Below are positions 1-7,993 of a stretch of 22,525 bases of DNA, one piece after another. Where the stretch lies: the NCBI GenBank assembly GCA_905233805.1, contig CAJOER010000005.1:1-22525 (forward strand), given 5' to 3'. The stretch is from an uncultured Eubacterium sp. (GTDB taxonomy: Bacteria; Bacillota; Clostridia; Oscillospirales; Acutalibacteraceae). The notes beneath the pieces were generated by a model, which was given only the letters and a program-made list of their open reading frames with translations, was not told the origin of the DNA and searched no databases. Both the position numbers and the translations under genes were made by a program. Numbering within the stretch: the first letter of the stretch is position 1; the number at the start of each line of letters is the position of its first letter.

Positions 1-160
1 TTTCAATATCCATAAAATCAGTTTCAAAAAATCTTAAACTTGGATTAATATATATTTCAAAAAAGTCATTATGCACAAAAGGTTCAGTATCTCTAAATCC
101 TTTTATTTTATTATGGTATTCTAATAAACCTAATTCATCATCTCTTTCAACGAAATTCAT
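1..160 (-). CDS. Partial hypothetical protein (N-terminal part, runs off window)
   Basis: A reading frame opens with ATG at 160 on the minus strand and stays open to the left edge, giving about 53 residues that begin MNFVERDDELGLLEYHNK and are rich in acidic and aromatic residues. I do not recognise a family. The stretch is clearly richer in A and T than the genes to its right. The ribosome binding site is weak (a GGAATA just before the ATG). It reads more like protein than the opposite strand does, whose frame here is serine-rich and low in complexity. It abuts the end of a plus-strand gene with almost no spacing, so this may be a transferred piece, a rearrangement or an assembly junction. 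Confidence 0.35.
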   Translation of the reverse strand, partial: MNFVERDDELGLLEYHNKIKGFRDTEPFVHNDFFEIYINPSLRFFETDFMDIE

Positions 161-161
161 T

Positions 162-299
162 ATTCCGCTTATTATAGTAGTTGCATTTTCAGGCATTACA
201 AGCCTTATGTTCAACGTATTCTACGGAATAAAATCACGCCAGATGACTCAGACGCTTTTAATGTACAGTGATAAAGAAAAGTATAAAATAGTATTATAA
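162..299 (+). CDS. C-terminal fragment of a membrane protein
   Basis: The frame ending in TAA at 297-299 encodes a hydrophobic stretch beginning IPLIIVVAFSGITSLMFNVF, then a polar tail ending DKEKYKIVL. This looks like the last membrane helix and cytoplasmic tail of a larger protein, and its codon use resembles galK. The same frame is open further left to position 3, but the residues encoded there look like the antisense of an AT-rich gene, so I place the credible coding part from about 162. The stop lies 24 bp before galK, which suggests the two genes were in one operon. The family is not recognised. Confidence 0.4.
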   Translation: MPLIIVVAFSGITSLMFNVFYGIKSRQMTQTLLMYSDKEKYKIVL

Positions 300-323
300 T
301 TTTCATAAAGAAAGGCAATAAAA

Positions 324-1604
324 ATGACAGCAAAGGATTTAATCAATGCCATAAACAACGGCGTTTATGACGAAAACTTAAAGGCGGTTTACGTAACCGA
401 CGAGGCTGTAGAGGCGCAAAAGCCGAGATATACCGAGGCAATTAACTCGTTTGTGGAACTCTTCGGCGGCGACAGGGAAATAAGCATTATGTCAGCCCCC
501 GGAAGAACCGAGGTCTGCGGAAACCATACCGACCACAATAACGGTAAGGTACTTGCAGCCGCGATTAATCTTGACGCGATTGCAATCGTAAGCAAAAACG
601 ACGAGGGAATAGTCCGCGTAAAGTCCAAGGGACACAGAATGAACGTGGTTGACCTTGCCGACCTTGAGCCCAAGGCGGAAAACTACGGCGATTCAACAAC
701 CCTTGTTCAGGGCGTTGCGGCTGGAATCAAAAACCTCGGCTATACAGTAGCGGGCTTTGACGCATTTACGATGAGCGACGTTATGGGCGGCTCGGGACTT
801 TCTTCCTCGGCGGCGTTTGAAGTGCTTATCGGTTCTGTCTTCTCTTACCTTTACAACGACGGAAAAATAAGCGCTGTTGATATTGCCAAAGTGGCGCAGT
901 ACAGCGAAAACGTATTCTTCGGCAAGCCCTGCGGACTTCTTGACCAGATGGCGTCCTCGGTAGGCACCTTCGTTACGATTGACTTTAAATCGACGAGCGA
1001 ACCCGTTATAAAGAAGGTTGATTTTGATTTCGCCTCTTCGGGACACTCGCTTTGCATAGTTGACACGGGCGGAAACCACAGCGACCTCACCGACGATTAT
1101 GCGGCGGTAAGGGAGGAAATGGAGTCGGTTGCAAAGGCGCTCGGCAAGAACGTTCTCCGCGAGATTGAATATGAGGATTTCTTTAAAGCCATACCGAACC
1201 TTACCGACAAGGTGAACGACAGGGCCATCCTCAGGGCGATACATTTTTATAACGAGAACAAGCGTGTTGAAAACGCCGTTGAAGCGCTTGAAGGCGGTGA
1301 TTTTGACGCGTTTAAGGAAATAATACTTGAATCGGGATTTTCTTCGTATATGCTCAACCAGAACGTATACACCCCGAAAAATCCGACCGAGCAGAAGATT
1401 TCTCTTGCGCTTGCTATCAGCGCGGAGCTTCTCAAAGGAAAAGGCGCATGGCGCGTACACGGCGGCGGCTTCGCAGGAACGGTTCAGGCGTTCGTTCCCA
1501 ACGATATGCTTGATGAGTATAAAAAGACTGTTGAAGCGGTATTCGGAAAGGATACCTGCCACGTGCTTATCATCCGTCCCGTAGGCGGTTATCAGGTACT
1601 GTAA
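324..1604 (+). CDS. galK: Galactokinase
   Basis: This 426-residue protein is a GHMP-family galactokinase that phosphorylates alpha-D-galactose at C1 with ATP, the first step of the Leloir pathway, in the cytoplasm. Near residues 58-74 it has the galactokinase signature in the form PGRTEVCGNHTDHNNGK, a variant of GR(V/I)NLIGEHTDY common in clostridial enzymes. The glycine/serine-rich ATP loop GGSGLSSSAAFE is near 155-166, CGLLDQMASS carries the likely catalytic Asp, and the third GHMP motif GGGFAGTVQAF lies near 380-390. Length fits the family. The ATG is preceded by AAAGAAAGG. The lipid-kinase-like gene follows 15 bp downstream. No galE or galT is visible in the window. Recognition is firm, though the signature divergence leaves some room for another GHMP sugar kinase. 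Confidence 0.92.
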   Translation: MTAKDLINAINNGVYDENLKAVYVTDEAVEAQKPRYTEAINSFVELFGGDREISIMSAPGRTEVCGNHTDHNNGKVLAAAINLDAIAIVSKNDEGIVRVKSKGHRMNVVDLADLEPKAENYGDSTTLVQGVAAGIKNLGYTVAGFDAFTMSDVMGGSGLSSSAAFEVLIGSVFSYLYNDGKISAVDIAKVAQYSENVFFGKPCGLLDQMASSVGTFVTIDFKSTSEPVIKKVDFDFASSGHSLCIVDTGGNHSDLTDDYAAVREEMESVAKALGKNVLREIEYEDFFKAIPNLTDKVNDRAILRAIHFYNENKRVENAVEALEGGDFDAFKEIILESGFSSYMLNQNVYTPKNPTEQKISLALAISAELLKGKGAWRVHGGGFAGTVQAFVPNDMLDEYKKTVEAVFGKDTCHVLIIRPVGGYQVL

Positions 1605-1619
1605 AGCGAGGAAAATAAA

Positions 1620-2537
1620 ATGAAATACGTATTTATTATGAACCCTATTGCGGGTAACAAAGATAAAGAACAGTATATAAGCAGAATTAAATCCACCTTC
1701 CGTATGAGCAACGACGAAATGATTGTTGAGGAAACTCAGTACGGCGGACACGCTAAGGATATTGCGGCTGAGTATGCCGAAAAGTACGGCGACGGCTGCG
1801 TAGTGGTATCCTGCGGCGGCGACGGCACGGTTCACGAGATTGCAAACGGACTTGCCGGAACCAAAACGCCTAAAATCTACGGCGCAAAGAAAATCAACGT
1901 TGAAAACGTTATCAAGGCTTTCGGTCTTTATGACGGTAAAATAAAATACGACGTTAAGCCTATCGACCTTATAGATTATAACGGCGAAAAATGTATTAAC
2001 GTTATGTCTTTCGGACTTGATACCCTCGTTGAAACCATAGGAAGAAAAATTGCGGGCAAAGTTCCGTTTTTGGGACATCAGGCATATAATATCGCTATCG
2101 TGCCCGTGCTTGCAAAACCCCTTCATTACAATATCAGCTATGATATTACCTGCATTGACAGGGAAACGGGCGAAGAGTATCAGTTCAGAGAGGTAAATAA
2201 GGACTTTGCACTCTGCGCGGTATGTAATGCAAGCTTTTACGGCGGCGGCTTCTGCCCTGCGCCGGATTCTGTTCTCGATGACGGACTCGTAGAAATTGCG
2301 CTTATCAACGGCATGAGCATTAAAGAGGCGCTCCCGATGATAGGCAAGTACTCCGCGGGCGAGGCAAACGAAAACACCTTCCCGAAACAGATAACAAACG
2401 CTGTTGCAAAAAGCGGAAAATTCTGGATGGAAGACGGCTCACCGCTTCTCGGTAACTGCGACGGAGAAAACTTTAATTATTCAGAACTTGACTTTAAGGT
2501 TGAGGAAAAGGCGCTGCGCCTTTGTTTTATTAAATAA
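1620..2537 (+). CDS. Diacylglycerol/lipid kinase family protein (YegS/DgkB type) lacking the GTGND loop
   Basis: This 305-residue protein belongs to the diacylglycerol kinase catalytic-domain family (YegS, BmrU, DgkB), which phosphorylates lipid alcohols on the cytoplasmic face of the membrane. It opens with KYVFIMNPIAGNKDK, the usual start, and has the nucleotide-binding motif SCGGDGTVHEIANGLAG at residues 64-80. Further on are PIDLIDYNG, CINVMSFGLDT and a C-terminal domain with GGGFCPAPDSVLDDGLVE, all typical. The odd point is that after GTKTP at 81-84 the expected segment with a G(T/S)GNDFA loop is missing, and the sequence jumps straight to KIYGAKKINVENV. The frame is kept. Activity is therefore doubtful. 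A GCGAGGA ribosome binding site precedes the ATG, 15 bp after galK. Confidence 0.85.
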   Translation: MKYVFIMNPIAGNKDKEQYISRIKSTFRMSNDEMIVEETQYGGHAKDIAAEYAEKYGDGCVVVSCGGDGTVHEIANGLAGTKTPKIYGAKKINVENVIKAFGLYDGKIKYDVKPIDLIDYNGEKCINVMSFGLDTLVETIGRKIAGKVPFLGHQAYNIAIVPVLAKPLHYNISYDITCIDRETGEEYQFREVNKDFALCAVCNASFYGGGFCPAPDSVLDDGLVEIALINGMSIKEALPMIGKYSAGEANENTFPKQITNAVAKSGKFWMEDGSPLLGNCDGENFNYSELDFKVEEKALRLCFIK

Positions 2538-2542
2538 TTATT

Positions 2543-3712
2543 ATGAAAACTTTTCTTAAAATTATTTTGGTTCTGCTCGTTATTGCCGTCGTTGCGGCGG
2601 CGGTTCTGGCGGGTATGTTCTATAAAAAAGCTACGCCGACGCTTCTCGTCGATTTATCTGAAAACGGCGGGAAAAGCGAAACGCTCTGTACTGAACTTTT
2701 CAGCCCGGAGCAAAGCGGCGACGGCACTGCGCTGACCTCGGCTTACTGGACGGCGAAATGGTGCGGCGATATGGGCGAAAAATCGCTTAAATCAACGCAT
2801 TACGACCTTACGGGATATGACTTCAAAACCTATTTAAAACACCTGAAAGGCTTTAATTTCGGCGGTTTCAGCGGGGTTGCCTCGATAAGCGGGGATAAAA
2901 GCGAACTCAACATCCTGTGTAAGGGCGGGAACAGCGACGCGTCGGTTGTTTTATACGGCTTCGGCAAAACGCCCTTTGCGGGAAAGACGCTTGAAATAAA
3001 GGTTGAAGAGGCTGTTTTCAAGGGTGAAGAGGGAGAACTTGTTCTTCCAGTTATTCTTCGCGATTATACCGCTTCGGCTGCCGATAAGCTTATAATTAAA
3101 CTCAATTCCCTTGATAAAAACAATATCTATCATATCAGGATTACCGAGGCGGACAAATCCGCCGCGCCCGCGTATGAAAACGATTGCATACCGAAGAGAT
3201 ACGCCCTTGACGGCGAACTTTCGGCAGACGTTAAAATTGACAGCGACGGGGAATACACCCTGAGTTATATTTTCTCAGCTTGCAGCGAAAACTCGTCGTT
3301 TGAAATAAATGTTGACGGCAAGGGGAAAAAGAGCGCGGAAACCTTTGCAACCGAAAAAAGCTCCTGTGTTTCAAGAGATATTTCTCTTAAAAAAGGAACT
3401 CATAAAATACAGATAGTTTCGGAAGAGGCGCTGCCGGAGTTTGAAGGGCTTGTAGTATCTCCGTCAGAGGATAACAACTCGGTTTACGTCCTCGAAGATA
3501 AGAGCCAAAAGACATATTATGTCTATGCTCCCGAGGAGGGGGATTATTCGGTAACCTCGACCGAACTTGAGGGGAACATAACCGTAAATTCGGCGGATAT
3601 ACCGCTCAGCGAAATAGGCTCTGCAACTGTTCGGTTAAAAAAAGGACTTAACGAAATTAAGATTAATTCCGCCGAGCCCGATGAACTTAAAATAACAATG
3701 ATTACCGATTAA
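2543..3712 (+). CDS. Membrane-anchored extracellular protein of unknown function
   Basis: This 389-residue protein is not recognised. Residues 5-27 form a single hydrophobic helix after a short positive start (MKTFLK), so it is probably an N-terminal membrane anchor or uncleaved signal, leaving about 360 residues outside. There is no lipobox cysteine. The outer part is rich in acidic, serine and lysine residues and in alternating beta-strand patterns; a phrase like EYTLSYIFSACSENSSFEINVDGKGKK followed by LKKGTHKIQIVS resembles carbohydrate-binding jelly-roll folds (inference). A second similar unit may lie near the C-terminus (LKKGLNEIKINS). The gene starts only 5 bp after the lipid-kinase-like gene, with a weak ribosome binding site, and ends at a terminator, so it is the last gene of the galK transcript. 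Confidence 0.75.
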   Translation: MKTFLKIILVLLVIAVVAAAVLAGMFYKKATPTLLVDLSENGGKSETLCTELFSPEQSGDGTALTSAYWTAKWCGDMGEKSLKSTHYDLTGYDFKTYLKHLKGFNFGGFSGVASISGDKSELNILCKGGNSDASVVLYGFGKTPFAGKTLEIKVEEAVFKGEEGELVLPVILRDYTASAADKLIIKLNSLDKNNIYHIRITEADKSAAPAYENDCIPKRYALDGELSADVKIDSDGEYTLSYIFSACSENSSFEINVDGKGKKSAETFATEKSSCVSRDISLKKGTHKIQIVSEEALPEFEGLVVSPSEDNNSVYVLEDKSQKTYYVYAPEEGDYSVTSTELEGNITVNSADIPLSEIGSATVRLKKGLNEIKINSAEPDELKITMITD

Positions 3713-3740
3713 AAAAACCTGCCGGAAGGCAGGTTTTGTT
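3711..3740. terminator. Bidirectional intrinsic terminator
   Basis: The hairpin CCTGCC-GGAA-GGCAGG (3718-3733) has a perfect 6-bp GC-rich stem. It is followed by TTTTGTT on the plus strand and by seven T on the minus strand. It therefore fits as terminator both for the galK transcript coming from the left and for the small minus-strand gene at 3760-3897. Confidence 0.9.
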
Positions 3741-3759
3741 GCATTATTAACAAGCCTTG

Positions 3760-3897
3760 CTAACGGATAAGCGCAAAGCCGAGGTCGATTACTCCGCCGA
3801 GGAGGGTGGAGGTTCTTCTCATACCGAGGGTTTCCGTAGCCCAGAGAAGAAGGAGCGCAACAAGAATTGCAATAATCATTGCTTCTTTACTTAACAT
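3760..3897 (-). CDS. Small membrane protein (45 aa), unknown function
   Basis: A 45-residue frame begins at ATG 3897 on the minus strand with a near-ideal ribosome binding site (GGAGGT, 6 bases before the ATG) and ends with TAG at 3760. The protein starts MLSKEAMIIAILVALLLLWA, one clear membrane helix at about residues 7-20, then a basic patch GMRRTS and a second hydrophobic, glycine-containing part ending DLGFALIR. It has its own promoter (3926-3953) and shares a bidirectional terminator. Promoter, ribosome binding site, start, stop and terminator all fit together, which makes a real gene likely despite its size. No family is recognised; membrane regulator, toxin-like peptide or spore peptide are all possible. 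Confidence 0.65.
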   Translation of the reverse strand: MLSKEAMIIAILVALLLLWATETLGMRRTSTLLGGVIDLGFALIR

Positions 3898-3925
3898 ACT
3901 ATTACCTCCGAATCATACTATACTT

Positions 3926-3953
3926 ATTATACCCCATTTTAAAAATAAATCAA
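3926..3953 (-). promoter_or_regulatory. Sigma-A-type promoter for the small membrane protein
   Basis: On the minus strand TTGATT (3953-3948) is followed after 16 bases by a perfect TATAAT (3931-3926), about 30 bases before the ATG at 3897. Confidence 0.65.
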
Positions 3954-4000
3954 TACTTTTTATGCAAAATGACAAACTATAAATAATATACTTATTTTTA

Positions 4001-4029
4001 TTGAAAAAAACAGGCCTATGCTTTATAAT
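4001..4029 (+). promoter_or_regulatory. Sigma-A-type promoter for the OadG-like/OadB-like/pcrA transcript
   Basis: TTGAAA (4001-4006), a 17-base spacer and a perfect TATAAT (4024-4029) lie 31 bases before the ATG at 4061. The region 3932-4000 separates it from the promoter of the small minus-strand gene, so the two are divergent. Confidence 0.75.
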
Positions 4030-4060
4030 ATCTATGATTATTATAAAAGGAGGGAAGGGT

Positions 4061-4465
4061 ATGCCTTTTGAGTTTCTTTTTTCGGCTGTTCAGCCGAGCG
4101 GCTCTTTTGCGTTCACGCTTACGGTAGTAATATCAGGGCTTTCAATAGTCCTCGGAACGCTTGCGCTTTTAATTCTTATTTTCTCAAATTTCGGCAAAAT
4201 TGTAAGTGCAACCGAGTCAAGAGCAAAGAAAAAGAATAACGGCGCGCCTTCTTCTCTTACGGAAAAGAAAAACGAGGTTCCGCCCCCGCCGCCGATTATA
4301 GAAAGCGGGGTTTCGCCCGAGGCGGTTGCTGCAATAAGCGCAGCGGTTTACGAATATGAGGGCGACGGAGCCGAAATTAAATCAATCAGACGTAAGACAG
4401 TACCGCAAAGAGGCGCTAATCCCTGGGCGCAGGCGGCTGTAAACGATAATACTAAACCCTTTTAA
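4061..4465 (+). CDS. OadG-like gamma subunit of a sodium-pump decarboxylase
   Basis: With the start at 4061 this is a 134-residue protein. That ATG has a clear AGGAGGG site just before it; a frame-compatible ATG further upstream (4001 region) lies inside the promoter and is rejected. One membrane helix spans about residues 15-42 (FAFTLTVVISGLSIVLGTLALLIL), followed by a charged linker, the run VPPPPPII, and a C-terminal part with PEAVAAISAAVYEYEG, IKSIRRKT and NPWAQAA. This matches clostridial OadG family proteins, small integral membrane subunits that assemble and stabilise sodium-translocating decarboxylases. The OadB-like gene follows 12 bp downstream, which supports the call. Similarity is by architecture, as the family is poorly conserved. 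Confidence 0.8.
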   Translation: MPFEFLFSAVQPSGSFAFTLTVVISGLSIVLGTLALLILIFSNFGKIVSATESRAKKKNNGAPSSLTEKKNEVPPPPPIIESGVSPEAVAAISAAVYEYEGDGAEIKSIRRKTVPQRGANPWAQAAVNDNTKPF

Positions 4466-4477
4466 CAGGAGACGGAT

Positions 4478-5743
4478 ATGGAAATTTTACAAGGTGTATG
4501 GGAGGTTATTAAGGATATTATTCTTAATAGCGGCTATGCATTCTTTTTTACGGACGAAGGCTGGAAAAATCTTATAATGATTTTAATCTCATTCGTCTTT
4601 TTATATCTCGGAATAAAAAAGGGCTTTGAGCCTCTTTTGATGATACCGATTGCTTTCGGTATGCTTCTTGCGAACCTTCCCGGGGCTAATCTTGCCGTGC
4701 AGTACCACGACGTTCAGGGCTTTATTGAGCTTGTTGCGCACGGAAGGGTTATGAACGAGGAGACGGGACAGTGGGTTGCCGCAACGCCGGGGCTTATGGA
4801 CTTCCTTTATTTCGGCGTTAAGACGGGAATATATCCTCCGCTTATCTTCCTTGGAATAGGCGCTATGACGGACTTTACTTCGCTTATTGCAAGGCCGAGT
4901 TCGTTCATCCTCGGCGCGGCGGCTCAGCTCGGTATATTCGCGGCATATGTAATAGCAATAGGTATGGGGGACAGCATCGGCGCGCTTCTTCATATCGACC
5001 TTGCGTTTACTCCTCAGGAGGCAGGTTCGATAGCAAGTATAGGCGGTGCGGACGGACCCACGGCTATTTTTACAACATCAAAGCTCGCGCCCGAAATGCT
5101 CGGCCCGATAGCGGTTGCGGCGTATTCGTATATGGCGCTTGTTCCCGTTATTCAGCCGCCGATTATGCGCGCGCTGACCACAAAAAAAGAGAGGGCGGTT
5201 GTTATGGAAAACCTCCGTCCCGTTTCAAAAAGAGAGAAAATTTTATTCCCGATTATGGTAACGGCGATAGTTTCGCTTCTGCTTCCGGCAGCGGCGTCGC
5301 TCGTCGGTATGCTTATGCTCGGAAACCTGCTTAAAGAGAGCGGACGCACGGAAAGACTTGCCAAGGCGGCGCAAAACGAACTTATGAACATTGTTACGAT
5401 TTTGCTCGGAATATCCGTCGGCGCGACTACTTCGGCGCAGTCCTTCTTAAATCTTAAAACTATACTCATTATTGTGCTCGGGCTTGTTGCCTTCTCCTTC
5501 GGTACAATAGGCGGAATCCTTTTCGGAAAGATTATGTACGTCGTAACAAAGGGAAAGGTGAATCCGCTTATCGGTTCGGCGGGCGTTTCGGCGGTTCCTA
5601 TGGCGGCGCGCGTAAGCCAGAAGGTCGGTCAGGAGGAAAATCCCTCAAACTTCCTTCTTATGCACGCTATGGGACCTAATGTGTCGGGTGTTATCGGTTC
5701 GGCGGTTGCGGCAGGCATACTGCTTACATTACTCGGAAAATAA
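4478..5743 (+). CDS. oadB: Sodium-translocating decarboxylase beta subunit (OadB/GcdB/MmdB family)
   Basis: This 421-residue polytopic membrane protein is the carboxybiotin decarboxylase subunit that couples CO2 release from biotin to sodium export. The family's central signature GGADGPTAIFTTSKLAPE, with the sodium- and proton-linked Asp, is near residues 187-204, followed by YSYMALVPVIQPPIMRALT. The C-terminal half has GATTSAQSFL and the conserved AGVSAVPMAARVSQ and HAMGPNVSGVIGSAVAAG. The length fits the longer clostridial branch. The AGGAGA site lies before the ATG. Subfamily (oxaloacetate, glutaconyl-CoA or methylmalonyl-CoA) cannot be told, because no alpha subunit or biotin carrier gene is in the window. 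The pcrA gene follows 10 bp later. Confidence 0.93.
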   Translation: MEILQGVWEVIKDIILNSGYAFFFTDEGWKNLIMILISFVFLYLGIKKGFEPLLMIPIAFGMLLANLPGANLAVQYHDVQGFIELVAHGRVMNEETGQWVAATPGLMDFLYFGVKTGIYPPLIFLGIGAMTDFTSLIARPSSFILGAAAQLGIFAAYVIAIGMGDSIGALLHIDLAFTPQEAGSIASIGGADGPTAIFTTSKLAPEMLGPIAVAAYSYMALVPVIQPPIMRALTTKKERAVVMENLRPVSKREKILFPIMVTAIVSLLLPAAASLVGMLMLGNLLKESGRTERLAKAAQNELMNIVTILLGISVGATTSAQSFLNLKTILIIVLGLVAFSFGTIGGILFGKIMYVVTKGKVNPLIGSAGVSAVPMAARVSQKVGQEENPSNFLLMHAMGPNVSGVIGSAVAAGILLTLLGK

Positions 5744-5753
5744 AGGATGGACT

Positions 5754-7976
5754 ATGAACAATAAAGACGCAGTAAAACCGAATATTCAGCAGCAGAAGGT
5801 TATTGATACCGTTGACGGCCCCGTTCTCGTTGTCGCGGGCGCAGGAACGGGGAAAACCGCTACGATAGTAAAGCGAATCGAGCATATAATAGCCGACGGC
5901 TACGCGCGTCCGTGGCAGGTTCTTGCAATCACGTTTACAAACAAGGCTGCGGGCGAGCTTAAAGAGAGGCTTGAAAATACAATAGGGGCTGAGGCTGAAG
6001 ATATCTGGGCGCACACCTTTCATTCTATGTGCGGCAGAATACTGCGCCGTTTCGGCGACAGGCTCGGCTATTCGCAGCATTTTACAATTTACGATACCGA
6101 CGACCAGAAGCGCGTAATGAAGCGCGTTCAGAAGTCGCTTGATATTGAGGACAAGTTCCTTAATCACCGTTCAATTATAGCGGAAATAGGCCGTGCCAAG
6201 GACAGCCTTATTGACCCTGACGAATATAAGGCGACTAACCAAAGCGACGTCAGAAAAGCAAAAATTGCGGAGTGTTACATTGAATATCAGAAGGAGCTGC
6301 TCAGCTCGGACGCAATGGATTTTGACGATATGATATTCAATACGGTCAGGCTTTTCAGGGAAAATCCCGACGTGCTTGAATACTATCAGCATCAGTTTAA
6401 ATATGTTATAGTCGACGAGTATCAGGATACGAGTTATGCCCAGTATGTTCTTACATATCTTCTTGCGGGATTTTACCATAATATCTGCGTAGTCGGGGAC
6501 GACGACCAGAGTATCTACCGCTTCCGCGGCGCAACGATTGAAAATATTATGCGTTTTAAGGAGCGTTATGAAAAAGAGGGGTTGGAGGTAATTCAGCTTG
6601 AACTTGCCGAAAACTACCGCTCTATGCAGAATATTCTCGACGCGGCTAATTCCGTAATTAAAAACAACGAAACAAGGCTTGCGGATAAGCACCTGCGCTC
6701 TTATACGGGCAAGGACGGCGAAAAGGTTATTCTTTTTACCGCGTTGAACGAAATGGACGAGGCGCAGTTTATAGTTGACGAGATTAACGCCAACGTATCG
6801 CAGGGCTATTCGTATAAGGACCATGCTGTTTTATACCGTATGAACGCGCAGTCGAGAAATATAGAAATTATGCTTGCAAAGTCAGGCGTATCGTATAAGA
6901 TTATCGGCGGAAACCGCTTTTTTGACCGAAAGGAAATTAAGGACATTGTTTCATATCTTGCGGTCGTTAATAACACGGCGGACAGCGTCAGGCTTCAGAG
7001 AATTATAAACACTCCGAAGCGCGGCATAGGCGACACAATGTTTGCGTATATTCTCGAAATCGCGGCTATGAATTCCATGACGGCGTTTGAGGTCTGCAAA
7101 AACGCTGACGAATTTTCAAGAACCTCGCGTTCGGCGGGCAGATTAAAGGCGTTCTGCGAGATGATTGACCATTTCAGAGCCTGCGTTGACGAGGGAATGA
7201 AGATTTCCGATTTATTACAGGAAATCCTTGATACCACTAATTATTTTGATTATCTTGAAGAAGAGGACCCGACACGGTTTGAGGACAGAAAGAACAACGT
7301 TCAGGAGCTTTCCTCAATGCTGATAAAGTATGAGGAAGAGGACGAAGAATTCACGCTGTCCGACTTCCTTGAGGACGTTGCTCTCGTAAGCGATATAGAC
7401 TCTTATAACGAGGATGAGGACTGCGTGGTGCTCATGACTCTGCACTCTGCCAAGGGGCTTGAATTCCCGATAGTTTTCATACCCGGAATGGAGGAGGGAA
7501 TATTCCCCGGAAGCCAGAGCCTTTATAACAGAGAAGAGATTGAAGAGGAGCGCCGGCTTGCTTATGTCGGTATTACAAGAGCGAGGGAAAAGCTCTATCT
7601 AATTAATGCAAGACAGCGTATGCTTTACGGCACGACGGGAAGAAATCCGCTTTCGCGCTTTGTTACGGAAATACCCGAAGAGGTAACCGACGACAAGTCG
7701 GATAACGCTTTTTACCATACCGCAAAGAGCGTTAAGCTCGGCGGGGAGAGCACTAAGGCAAGCTCCGCTGCACGCGCCTTCGGTCAGGTCGGCAACACGG
7801 CTGACAAGAGCGACAACAATTACAGCGTCGGCGACACGGTTAAGCACAAAACCTTCGGCACGGGCGTTATACTTTCGTGCAAGCCTATGGGAAACGACGT
7901 TCTTATGGAGGTCGCTTTCGACAAGGCGGGAACGAAAAAAATGATGGCAAACTTCGCCCGGCTTGAAAAGGTATAA
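5754..7976 (+). CDS. pcrA: ATP-dependent DNA helicase PcrA/UvrD
   Basis: This 740-residue superfamily 1A helicase unwinds DNA 3' to 5' in nucleotide excision repair, replication and removal of stalled RNA polymerase. Motifs in order: Q motif NIQQQKVI, Walker A AGAGTGKT near 28-35, ITFTNKAAGELKERL (Ia), IVDEYQDTSYAQY (II), VVGDDDQSIYRFRGA (III), LAENYRS (IV), LMTLHSAKGLEFPIVFIPG (V) and EERRLAYVGITRAREKLY (VI). The last ~50 residues (YSVGDTVKHKTFGTGVIL onward) form the Tudor-like domain that binds RNA polymerase, which marks PcrA rather than Rep. I start at ATG 5754 because AAAGGA precedes it; the longer frame from 5679 would overlap the end of the OadB-like gene. It is probably co-transcribed with that gene. 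Confidence 0.96.
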   Translation: MNNKDAVKPNIQQQKVIDTVDGPVLVVAGAGTGKTATIVKRIEHIIADGYARPWQVLAITFTNKAAGELKERLENTIGAEAEDIWAHTFHSMCGRILRRFGDRLGYSQHFTIYDTDDQKRVMKRVQKSLDIEDKFLNHRSIIAEIGRAKDSLIDPDEYKATNQSDVRKAKIAECYIEYQKELLSSDAMDFDDMIFNTVRLFRENPDVLEYYQHQFKYVIVDEYQDTSYAQYVLTYLLAGFYHNICVVGDDDQSIYRFRGATIENIMRFKERYEKEGLEVIQLELAENYRSMQNILDAANSVIKNNETRLADKHLRSYTGKDGEKVILFTALNEMDEAQFIVDEINANVSQGYSYKDHAVLYRMNAQSRNIEIMLAKSGVSYKIIGGNRFFDRKEIKDIVSYLAVVNNTADSVRLQRIINTPKRGIGDTMFAYILEIAAMNSMTAFEVCKNADEFSRTSRSAGRLKAFCEMIDHFRACVDEGMKISDLLQEILDTTNYFDYLEEEDPTRFEDRKNNVQELSSMLIKYEEEDEEFTLSDFLEDVALVSDIDSYNEDEDCVVLMTLHSAKGLEFPIVFIPGMEEGIFPGSQSLYNREEIEEERRLAYVGITRAREKLYLINARQRMLYGTTGRNPLSRFVTEIPEEVTDDKSDNAFYHTAKSVKLGGESTKASSAARAFGQVGNTADKSDNNYSVGDTVKHKTFGTGVILSCKPMGNDVLMEVAFDKAGTKKMMANFARLEKV

Positions 7977-7993
7977 TTTTTTTCACATATATT

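Noticed and set aside
693..2126. Long (477-codon) open frame on the minus strand under galK and the lipid-kinase gene
   Set aside because: It lies antisense to two well recognised genes across their boundary, has no family motifs and low-complexity Val/Arg/Tyr-rich content. It results from host codon bias.
4001..4060. Upstream start for the OadG-like gene (20 extra residues)
   Set aside because: The segment contains the -35 and -10 boxes of the promoter, and the ATG at 4061 has an excellent ribosome binding site.
5679..5753. Longer N-terminus for PcrA starting at 5679
   Set aside because: It would overlap the conserved end of the OadB-like gene, lacks a ribosome binding site, and adds residues not seen in the family.
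6171..6824. 217-codon minus-strand frame inside pcrA
   Set aside because: Antisense to a conserved helicase with all motifs intact; no recognisable domain or ribosome binding site.
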